A program made the translations under genes and the position numbers. Under the pieces are notes generated by a model. That model did not search any database. It was given only the letters and a program-made list of their open reading frames with translations, and was not told where the DNA came from. From contig JBKBIC010000074.1 of assembly GCA_046299435.1 (NCBI GenBank), positions 1 to 20,816 on the forward strand: 20,816 nt of DNA. The letters are read 5' to 3'. The stretch is from M3007 sp046299435 (lineage in GTDB: Bacteria > Bacteroidota > Bacteroidia > Chitinophagales > Saprospiraceae). Of this stretch, positions 15,262 to 20,816 are shown piece after piece. Each line of letters opens with the position of its first letter. Positions within the stretch are counted from its first letter, which is position 1.

Positions 15262-16569
15262 TCAAATCACGCCGCGCGATTTGAGTTCGAGGTATTTGTT
15301 GATGGTGTTCAGCGTCAAGTCCTGCGGTTTGGTGAGCACGGCTTGGATGCCGAATTGCCGGAGTTTTTGCACCATTTCCTTCTTTTCTTGCAGGAATTGC
15401 TGGGCCAGCGTCTGTCGGTAGATGTCCGCGACGGTATCGGCCTCGGTTTGGGCGAGCTGACGGATTTCCGTGTTTTCAAAAATGACGACCACCAGCAGGT
15501 GCGCCCGCGCCAGCCGCCGCAGGTGCGGCAAAGCCCGGTCAAGGGCATACGAACTTTCAAAATTGGTGAACAGCAACAGCAGCGAGCGCACGCTGACCAT
15601 CCGCCGCACGGCTTGGTAGAGTAGCTCGAAATTGGCCTCCACCGGGCGTTCGCGCTCGCGGTAGAGGGCTTCGAGGATGCGCGGCAGCTGGGCCGTCGTG
15701 CCCTCGGCTTTCAGCGTGGAGCCGATGACATCCGAGAAGCTTAGCAGCCCGGCCTTGTCGTTCTTTTTCAGGATGATGTTGCTGACGGCCAGTGTCGCGT
15801 TGATGGCGTAGTCCATCAGGCTGAGACCGCCGAAGGGCATCCGCATGGTGCGGCTTTTGTCCACGATGCACCACACTTGTTGGCTGCGCTCGTCCTCGTA
15901 TTGGTTCACCATGAGGTCGCCGCGCCGGGAGGTGGCCTTCCAGTTGAGGCTGCGGTAGTCGTCGCCTTCGACGTAGTTTTTGATTTGCTCGAACTCGTAG
16001 CTGTGCCCGATGCGGCGCATTTTTTTGATGCCCGATTGATGGGCGATGTGCCGCAAGGCCCGCAGTTCGTATCGTTTCATCTGCAAAATGCTGGGGTAAA
16101 CCGCCACTTCCTGCGGCTCGGCCAGCCGGAAACGCCGCTCCACCAAGCCCAATCTTGTGGTCGCAAACACATTGACAACCCCGAACTGGTACGCGCCCCG
16201 GCTCAACGGAACAATCTCATATTCAAGCGTTTGCGCGGCACCTGCGGGCATCCAAGTGCGCTCCTCGAAATCGCGGCGTTGCAGCTGGGCGGGCAATTCG
16301 TCAATGATACTCAGGTGCAGCGGTAGGTTGGAGTTGTTTTTCAGGCGCAGCCGCACGGGGTTGGGGTCGGAAAGGGACAGCACCGGGGCGATTTCGCGGG
16401 CGGCGGCGAGCGGTATTTTCCGGGAAAACAGCCGCAGCGCGTCGGCCACGACCAATGCCGAGGCTACGACCAACGCCGTTTGCGCCACCGGAAAAAGCAC
16501 CGGGAACGGAAACGCCAGCGCGAACACGGCGGCCACTGCGCCGAATAAGTAGAAGAAGCGGGCTGTCAT
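15262..16569 (-). CDS. DUF58 domain-containing protein
   Basis: This 435-residue protein has two N-terminal membrane segments (about 5-48), then a beta-rich region, then the DUF58 signature from about residue 194: EQIKNYVEGDDYRSLNWKAT, continuing through RRGDLMVNQYEDERSQ. A vWA-like strand follows, WCIVDKSRTM, whose DKSRT resembles a metal-ion-dependent adhesion site (DxSxS) with Thr at the last position. DUF58 genes often lie beside moxR-type AAA+ ATPases in chaperone-like operons for membrane or secreted complexes; no moxR gene is in this window. It follows the choice-of-anchor-V gene on the same strand, 92 bp away, with a hairpin between. ATG at 16569. Confidence 0.92.
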   Translation of the reverse strand: MTARFFYLFGAVAAVFALAFPFPVLFPVAQTALVVASALVVADALRLFSRKIPLAAAREIAPVLSLSDPNPVRLRLKNNSNLPLHLSIIDELPAQLQRRDFEERTWMPAGAAQTLEYEIVPLSRGAYQFGVVNVFATTRLGLVERRFRLAEPQEVAVYPSILQMKRYELRALRHIAHQSGIKKMRRIGHSYEFEQIKNYVEGDDYRSLNWKATSRRGDLMVNQYEDERSQQVWCIVDKSRTMRMPFGGLSLMDYAINATLAVSNIILKKNDKAGLLSFSDVIGSTLKAEGTTAQLPRILEALYRERERPVEANFELLYQAVRRMVSVRSLLLLFTNFESSYALDRALPHLRRLARAHLLVVVIFENTEIRQLAQTEADTVADIYRQTLAQQFLQEKKEMVQKLRQFGIQAVLTKPQDLTLNTINKYLELKSRGVI

Positions 16570-16582
16570 GTGGTGGGTGTTT

Positions 16583-16651
16583 CGGGTATTGTGTTTGGTG
16601 TTTCGCTAAACCAATACTGCCCTAAAAACGAAACACCAAACACGACACCCG
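16583..16651. repeat. GTGTTTGG palindromic repeat between choice-of-anchor-V and DUF58 genes
   Basis: GTGTTTGGTGTTTCG (16591-16605) and CGAAACACCAAACAC (16629-16643) are perfect 15-bp arms with a 23-base loop. The stem extends outward to 16583 and 16651 with one mismatch and one wobble pair. The left arm is built of GTGTTTCG / GTGTTTGG units. No T run follows on the minus strand, so it is unlikely to be an intrinsic terminator for the upstream gene. Confidence 0.85.
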
Positions 16652-16661
16652 CACAAGGTTA

Positions 16662-17468
16662 CTACGGCTTTGCCAAACGCATGGCAGCGACTTTGCCGCC
16701 CGCCGCGACTTGGGCGACAAACAGGCCCGACGGCAGCTCGCCGAGGTGTACTTGGTTGTTGGCCGAAAGTGTGGCGGTCAAGACCAGTTTGCCTTGCATA
16801 TCGAAGATTTCGAGGCGGCCTTTTTGGTCGCGCAAGAGGTTGACGGTCAGCAAGTTGGTGCTTGTGTTGGCCTGAAAATCGAGCCACGATTTGGCGGCCT
16901 CCGGGGCTTCCTCTGCCGGGGAAACGGCTTTGAGCACGGCGTTTTTGGTGGCGACGACGGGGTTGTCGTTCGTGCGTTGGCCGTTGCCGTCGGCACACAA
17001 GCTGACAAAGTAAAATTTGCACAAATCGCCCGACGCGGTGGCCGGTGCTTTCCATGTGAACGACCATGATGTGTTGCCGCCCGTCAGGGTTTTGGGCGCG
17101 GATTGGCGGACATATTGTCGGCCATTGGCCGAATTGGACGCGACGTTGTTGCCCGCCCCGGCGGTCAGTGTGCCGCATTTGGCGTTGGCATTGTCGAGGC
17201 AGGTCAGTTGGAAGCCTGCGCGGGTGGCGTTGCTGGCGTTGGTCAGCGTGACGGTGTAGCTCTGGTTGGGCGCGACGGTGTCGGGGATGCCCGCGATGCT
17301 CACGGTGCCCGTGAAATTGCCGCCGGAGTGGCAGCCCGACGCGGCGCAGGTGGTTTCGCCGGGCGCGCCCGTGCGGCCAATGGGCGGGTTGGTGGGGTTG
17401 CGGAAGTCGGTCAACAGGAACCAAGTGGCGACGATGGCCGCCGAGACGTGTAACGGTTTGAGTTGCAT
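16662..17468 (-). CDS. Secreted choice-of-anchor-V type protein with T9SS sorting domain
   Basis: This 268-residue protein has an N-terminal hydrophobic segment (about 7-21) that looks like a signal peptide. The mature start has the hallmark GRTGAPGETTCAASGCHSGG (31-50), with Cys41, Cys46 and His47. This fits the choice-of-anchor-V type of Bacteroidota surface proteins, where a TC-x4-CH motif precedes a beta-sandwich domain (about 55-190). The C-terminal region (about 205-268, LLTVNLLRDQKGRLEIFDM, with GLFVAQV near the end) is a T9SS type A sorting domain. Whether CxxxxCH binds heme or another cofactor is not shown by the sequence; it may be a disulfide. It probably shares a promoter region with the divergent Cys-rich genes. 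Confidence 0.85.
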   Translation of the reverse strand: MQLKPLHVSAAIVATWFLLTDFRNPTNPPIGRTGAPGETTCAASGCHSGGNFTGTVSIAGIPDTVAPNQSYTVTLTNASNATRAGFQLTCLDNANAKCGTLTAGAGNNVASNSANGRQYVRQSAPKTLTGGNTSWSFTWKAPATASGDLCKFYFVSLCADGNGQRTNDNPVVATKNAVLKAVSPAEEAPEAAKSWLDFQANTSTNLLTVNLLRDQKGRLEIFDMQGKLVLTATLSANNQVHLGELPSGLFVAQVAAGGKVAAMRLAKP

Positions 17469-17637
17469 GGAAAAGTAGTTGAGTTAGTTTATTAGTCGGA
17501 TAGCCGGCAAATATCCGCGTTGGTAACAAAGGCTGGCCGCAAAACTGCTGTTGTGCCAATAGTTTCGGAATTTGACGGTGCGGATAAACTAATGTTAAAG
17601 CCCGCGCCCCAGCTGCCGCGCAGATTGTACGCTGTTT

Positions 17638-17645
17638 TACCTTCG
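17638..17645 (+). promoter_or_regulatory. TACCTTCG -7-like box before the Cys-rich genes
   Basis: TACCTTCG at 17638-17645 is identical to the box before rplM (4633-4640) and lies 43 bases before the ATG at 17689. No clear TTG partner sits at the usual distance (one at 17625-17627 is too close). The 220-bp region holds the divergent start of the choice-of-anchor-V gene; I see no other clear site in it. Confidence 0.3.
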
Positions 17646-17688
17646 AGCGTTGCTTTTTCCCGAAAGGGATGCCTTCGGCACAAGACGT

Positions 17689-18087
17689 ATGATTCGGTAC
17701 ACCTTGCTCTTTTCCGCGATGCTGGCTTTCATGGCTTGCATTTCTTCCTCCGGCCTGCTCAGCTGCGGCTCGGAGCCGAGCGGATGCGTCGTCGTTTGTG
17801 GCGAGGGCGTGGCCGAATCTTCCTGTCCCCCATCGGGTTGCTCCGACGACGGCGACCCGTTTTCCGAATCCAATGGCTGTGGCGGCAAAAACCAATCGGG
17901 CGTGCCTGCGTCCGGGGGCTGCTGCGTTTGCGGGCCGTGTTGCTGCGTGTTTGTCGTGCCGGATTTCCGGTTCGAGTTGCAGCCGCGCCCGGCAGAGGCA
18001 CGCTCCGAAGATGTTTTCGGCAACCCGGACTTTTGCCCACAAGCCGTTGACTTCGCTATTTGGCACCCGCCCGCAGCGACGGTTTAA
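17689..18087 (+). CDS. Cysteine-rich exported protein of unknown function
   Basis: This 132-residue protein begins MIRYTLLFSAMLAFMAC, a signal peptide with a possible but weak lipobox (FMAC, Cys17). The mature part holds 14 cysteines in total, many in pairs or triplets (GCCVCGPCCCV at about 89-99), in a Gly/Ser/Pro-rich context. A less Cys-rich tail follows, VPDFRFELQPRPAEARSEDV, ending near HPPAATV. No family was recognised. It is followed 68 bp later by a second small Cys-rich exported protein, so the two may act together. Overlapping frames are open on both strands because of the GC-rich sequence, so this call rests on the signal peptide, cysteine pattern and position. A disulfide-rich or metal-binding role is inference only. 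Confidence 0.6.
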   Translation: MIRYTLLFSAMLAFMACISSSGLLSCGSEPSGCVVVCGEGVAESSCPPSGCSDDGDPFSESNGCGGKNQSGVPASGGCCVCGPCCCVFVVPDFRFELQPRPAEARSEDVFGNPDFCPQAVDFAIWHPPAATV

Positions 18088-18144
18088 GTTCTCCGAATCG
18101 GCCCCGGAAAGCCATTCAAATCATTCATTTTCAAGAACTTAAAC
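18082..18144. repeat. 11-bp inverted repeat between the two Cys-rich genes
   Basis: GTTTAAGTTCT (18082-18092) and AGAACTTAAAC (18134-18144) are perfect complements separated by 41 bases. The left arm contains the TAA stop of the first Cys-rich gene, and the right arm ends 11 bases before the second ATG. It could be an mRNA stem between the genes or a protein-binding site. It is not T-tailed. Confidence 0.65.
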
Positions 18145-18155
18145 TTTTTCCAACA

Positions 18156-18365
18156 ATGAAAAAAGTATTGGCTTTGGGCGGCGCGGTCGCCCTCGTTGCT
18201 GTTATGGCCTTCGGCTTCTCTTCCAACAACAACTGCTGCACCTCGGCTGGCACCGCCGCTGCTTCGGCGCAGGGTAACACCGAGTGTTGCGCCGACCCGC
18301 AAGCTTGCGACACACAAGCAGGCACCTGCTGCGGCCTTCCGTGTCCGCTGCCGTGCTGCGAATAA
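18156..18365 (+). CDS. Small cysteine-rich exported peptide of unknown function
   Basis: This 69-residue product has a clear signal peptide (MKKVLALGGAVALVAVMAFG, with cleavage likely near residue 22). The remaining about 47 residues hold 10 cysteines: NNNCC, TECC, QAC, TCC, LPC and a final LPCCE. The protein ends in a Cys-Cys-Glu tail. No family was recognised. The double-Cys pairs suggest a disulfide-knotted or metal-binding peptide; a secreted bacteriocin-like or metal-handling peptide cannot be ruled out. There are no modification or export genes nearby. The ATG at 18156 is chosen for the signal peptide; an upstream in-frame extension to 18060 would run through the previous gene's stop region. 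It is followed by the terminator at 18397-18431. Confidence 0.72.
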   Translation: MKKVLALGGAVALVAVMAFGFSSNNNCCTSAGTAAASAQGNTECCADPQACDTQAGTCCGLPCPLPCCE

Positions 18366-18396
18366 ACCGAGCATCAACCTTCTGAACCAAAAAACC

Positions 18397-18431
18397 AGCG
18401 GCGCGGGGGATTTCCCTCGCGCCGCTTTTTT
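18397..18431. terminator. Bidirectional intrinsic terminator
   Basis: AGCGGCGCGGGGG (18397-18409) pairs with CCCTCGCGCCGCT (18414-18426) as a 13-bp stem with one wobble pair and a 4-base loop. On the plus strand a run of six T follows (18426-18431), ending the Cys-rich transcript. On the minus strand the stem is followed by six T (complement of 18389-18394), which ends the convergent gene whose stop is at 18430-18432. Confidence 0.9.
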
Positions 18432-19011
18432 ATCGCAAATATTTCCAGCCGGGCGTGAACGAAAACAGCTCCGGCACAGCAGGCACAACGTTGAGCGAGA
18501 GGGCTTGGTTCGAGCGGAAAAAATAGTCGTACTCGATTTGGCCGCCGTGCCAGACGAACTTGGTCTGCCAACGCCCGTTGCGGCTGGTCTTGAAAAAGTT
18601 GGAAGGGTCGGAATAGTCCGGCAGGCCGTGCCACGAGCGGCGGTAAAAAAACATCGGCCCGAAACTGACGCTGCCCCGGTGCGGGTGGAAATCGGTCGCG
18701 GTGTAGCCCAGCCCGACGTGCGCCATGCCCAAGAACTTGCCGCCGCAATCGTGCGGGATGTACGACTGGGCGATTTTGAGGTGCCAGTTTTGGTTCAGGT
18801 AAATATCCACCGTCACGACGATGCCATCGGTCACGACGGCCATGCCACGGCGGTCGAGTTTGCCCCGGTAATTTTTGGAGTAGGGGTACTTTTTGAGGTG
18901 CGTCGTCAGGCCCATCCATTTGATGCCGAGGGCAATTTGGGCGGTGGCGGCATGGCAAAAAGACAAGGCGAGGAGCAGGCACAGAGCCGCTGAGGATGGG
19001 TAGTTTTTCAA
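18430..19011 (-). CDS. Exported hypothetical protein, possibly outer-membrane associated
   Basis: This 193-residue protein has a convincing signal peptide (MKNYPSSAALCLLLALSFCHAATAQ). The rest is rich in Tyr, Phe and Trp and in alternating hydrophobic and polar stretches, such as VSFGPMFFYRRSW and GGQIEYDYFF, as in small beta-barrels. No known family was recognised. The start is TTG at 19011: upstream codons in frame reach a TAG with no ATG or GTG between, and starting later would lose the signal peptide. It follows the M23 gene on the same strand by 75 bp, so the two may be cotranscribed. Its stop codon borders the bidirectional terminator. Confidence 0.75.
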   Translation of the reverse strand: MKNYPSSAALCLLLALSFCHAATAQIALGIKWMGLTTHLKKYPYSKNYRGKLDRRGMAVVTDGIVVTVDIYLNQNWHLKIAQSYIPHDCGGKFLGMAHVGLGYTATDFHPHRGSVSFGPMFFYRRSWHGLPDYSDPSNFFKTSRNGRWQTKFVWHGGQIEYDYFFRSNQALSLNVVPAVPELFSFTPGWKYLR

Positions 19012-19060
19012 AAGACGCTTGTTTGAGACGGTTCTTGTGCCTGCTATCGCGGGCTTCTAA

Positions 19061-19089
19061 ATTCATCACTCATCATTTATCACACATCA
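19061..19089. repeat. Half-palindrome TGATGA repeat after the M23 gene
   Basis: On the minus strand the M23 stop TGA begins the series TGATGTG, TGATAAA, TGATGAG, TGATGAAT (19089-19061), the same units as between the ribosomal genes. The complementary second arm found elsewhere is missing here, so no hairpin forms within the 75-bp gap. Confidence 0.75.
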
Positions 19090-20816
19090 CTTCAAAAACT
19101 CTCCCTCGAACACGCCCTCGTTGCCCCGGTCGTCTTTGACCACGAGGCGCAGCGTGTGCTGGCCCGCGCCGATGCGCCCGTCGAAGGTGTGCGTGAGGCG
19201 GGCACTTTTGCGGTCGTGCTCGAAAAGCACCCATTGGCCGTCCACGGTGCCCCGGAACGAAAGGCCGTTTGCCGAGCCGCCCACGCCGAAGTTGTCGCGG
19301 ATGCGGAACGACATGGTGCTTTTTTTCCGCAAGTCTTTGCCGAAAACGATGGGCGTGATGGTCGGCGCGTCGGTGTCGGTCATCACGCAGTAGTCGCCGA
19401 ACTCGCGGACTTTGGTCACGAGGCGGTCGTTGCGCCAAGTGCCGCCGCAGTTTCGTTCCTGCCGCCCATCGCACTTGGCGATGATGGCTTTGTCGCGCAG
19501 TTCGGGTGGCAGGTTGGTGGGCAAGAGGCTGATTTCAAAGTATTTGTGCGCGGGCGTGCCTTCGTCGCCGAGGTGGTGGACGGGCGAATAGACCCCCTTG
19601 CTGTCGTCGGGCGTGGTCTGGTAGCGGAGGTAATTGGTCTCGTAAAACGTGTTTTTCGAGATGACCATCGAAAAGCCCTCCACGTCCAAGCGGCTCTCGG
19701 CATCGAACGGCAAGGCGAATTGGTAGGGCGGGGCAGCGGGCGTTTCCATGTTGGCCTCGTCGCGCAAGGCCCAGAACACCACGTCGGCGGCATTGCCCGA
19801 TGCGTCGGTGGCGCGGATGCTGATTTTCACGGGCTTGTCCTTGTAAAGCGCGACGGCACCGCCCGTTTCTGTGCGGGCATAATTGCTCAGGTGGTTGCCC
19901 GGCAGCACGAAGCAGCGGTGGAACCATGCGCCGTTTTTCTGCCGCGCCGGGTAGTCAATGTGCGCGTTCATGTAGCGCGTCTCGTCGAAATCCAGTTCCT
20001 CCATGCGCCAGAGGTACGCGGATTGCTCGTCCACTTTCATTTGCAGGGCATAGATGCCGTTGTCGTTGCGGAAGCCCGACATTTCATCGAAGGATTTCAC
20101 GCCGAAGCCCACGCGCCACGCACCGATTCGCACGGTGTCGCCCGTTTTGGGGCCGTAGGTGCCGTCGGCTTTTTGCATGATGGGGAAGGCTTTGGTGGCC
20201 GTGACTTCGCGCTTTTCGTTCAGGAAATACACCTTCATGTCGCGGATTTCGGGCGCGACTTTGTCCGGCACGGGCAGGCCGAACAGCTGCGGATTGAACG
20301 CCTTGCCGGTGGCCGAGTGCCGGATCTCGAAGTGCAGGTGCGGCCCGCTGGAACCGCCCGTGTTGCCCATTTTCCCGATTTCTTCGCCCGCTTTCACTTT
20401 GAACTGGCCGTCTTTCGGCTGCAAATCCACCTCGAACCGCTCGCGTTGGTACTGTTGGTCGCGCACATATTTTTGGATTTCGGGCGCGAAACGGTCGAGG
20501 TGGGCATAGACGGTCGTGTAGCCGTTGGGGTGTTTGATGTAGAGCACGTTGCCGTAGCCGCCGGCCTGCACTTTTATCCTGTCCACAAAGCCCCCGGCTG
20601 CGGCGAGGATGGGCTGCCCGCTGCGGCCGTGTTTTCTTTTGATGTCAATGACGGAGTGGAAATGGTCGGGCCGCAGCTCGCCGAACGTGCCGGTCAGTTT
20701 GATGTCCACGTCCACCGGCGAGCGGAAATAGTCGCGTGGGTAGGCGGCCAGTTCGCCCTCGATGTTGTCGCTCGGCGGCGTGGTTTTCGGGTCGGGGTTG
20801 TGGAATGCCAACGCCG
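19087..20816 (-). CDS. M23 family (LytM-type) metallopeptidase, 5' end missing
   Basis: At least 574 residues are visible and the frame runs to the window edge, so the start and probably most of a signal peptide are outside; the first visible residues, ALAFHNPDP, look like a cleavage region. Counting from the TTG-encoded residue at 20811, the N-terminal part (about 40-170) is a peptidase M23 (LytM) domain with zinc ligands His52 and Asp56 (HSVID) and His160 in PHLHFE (HxH 158-160). A further His104 in VYAHLD is the usual catalytic His. It would cut peptide bonds in peptidoglycan cross-links, in the periplasm. The C-terminal 400 residues are beta-rich, Ig-like stretches without catalytic motifs and may guide substrate or partner binding. 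This is much longer than a bare LytM domain. Confidence 0.93.
   Translation of the reverse strand, partial: ALAFHNPDPKTTPPSDNIEGELAAYPRDYFRSPVDVDIKLTGTFGELRPDHFHSVIDIKRKHGRSGQPILAAAGGFVDRIKVQAGGYGNVLYIKHPNGYTTVYAHLDRFAPEIQKYVRDQQYQRERFEVDLQPKDGQFKVKAGEEIGKMGNTGGSSGPHLHFEIRHSATGKAFNPQLFGLPVPDKVAPEIRDMKVYFLNEKREVTATKAFPIMQKADGTYGPKTGDTVRIGAWRVGFGVKSFDEMSGFRNDNGIYALQMKVDEQSAYLWRMEELDFDETRYMNAHIDYPARQKNGAWFHRCFVLPGNHLSNYARTETGGAVALYKDKPVKISIRATDASGNAADVVFWALRDEANMETPAAPPYQFALPFDAESRLDVEGFSMVISKNTFYETNYLRYQTTPDDSKGVYSPVHHLGDEGTPAHKYFEISLLPTNLPPELRDKAIIAKCDGRQERNCGGTWRNDRLVTKVREFGDYCVMTDTDAPTITPIVFGKDLRKKSTMSFRIRDNFGVGGSANGLSFRGTVDGQWVLFEHDRKSARLTHTFDGRIGAGQHTLRLVVKDDRGNEGVFEGEFLK

Noticed and set aside
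17492..17683. A 63-codon minus-strand frame in the divergent promoter region
   Set aside because: It has no signal peptide, domain or context, and lies where promoters of both flanking genes are expected.
17637..18023. A 128-codon minus-strand frame opposite the first Cys-rich gene
   Set aside because: Pro/Ser/Gln-rich translation without a signal peptide or domain; the plus-strand frame has a signal peptide and a consistent Cys pattern.
16606..18066. A 486-codon minus-strand frame covering several genes
   Set aside because: It overlaps the choice-of-anchor-V gene in another frame and the Cys-rich gene on the opposite strand; it has no recognised domain and is rich in Arg/His/Pro.

Overview
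The window reads as chromosomal DNA of a GC-rich member of the Bacteroidota, probably near Saprospiria/Chitinophagia. This placement is inferred, not measured. The reasons are: two secreted proteins with C-terminal type IX secretion (T9SS) sorting domains, a DPP-IV type S9 peptidase, a choice-of-anchor-V type protein, A-rich regions instead of Shine-Dalgarno sequences before most starts, and TAnnTTcG promoter-like boxes resembling the Bacteroidota -7 element. I support twenty protein genes (two cut by the window edges), two intrinsic terminators and an unusual set of intergenic repeats. I found no tRNA, rRNA, CRISPR array, transposase or phage gene.

Layout. 1-4464: the tail of a cupin gene, a two-gene ABC transporter (permease plus ATPase, overlapping by 8 bp), an ABC1/UbiB-family kinase-like protein, and on the minus strand an alkyltransferase-like DNA repair protein whose catalytic Cys is Ala. 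4465-7536: a translation operon in the order rplM, rpsI, rpsB, tsf, with a candidate promoter before rplM and a strong terminator after tsf. 7537-10986 (minus): a large T9SS-secreted FG-GAP/VCBS repeat protein followed 18 bp later by an exported thioredoxin plus MsrA-like protein. 11155-15258 (plus): an exported DPP-IV-like peptidase, a discoidin-like lipoprotein and a small membrane protein. 15262-17468 (minus): a DUF58 protein preceded by a T9SS-secreted choice-of-anchor-V type protein. 17689-18365 (plus): two adjacent exported, extremely cysteine-rich small proteins of unknown function, ending at a bidirectional terminator. 18430-20816 (minus): an exported hypothetical protein and an M23 peptidase running off the right edge.

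The most unusual feature is a class of intergenic elements built from short near-tandem oligomers, different at each site, and usually folded into long imperfect palindromes. They separate every gene of the ribosomal operon and also occur at about six other junctions. In at least four places the repeat begins at the stop codon of a gene (rplM, the M23 gene, the alkyltransferase-like gene, and the ABC1 kinase gene). One tandem 16-mer of similar style lies inside a coding region, just after a signal peptide. The pair of cysteine-rich exported proteins is the best candidate for an undescribed protein system.

Most of the cargo looks envelope-directed: secreted adhesin-like or repeat proteins, exported redox, peptidase and peptidoglycan enzymes, and lipoproteins. 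These flank a housekeeping translation operon. The T9SS machinery is not in the window.
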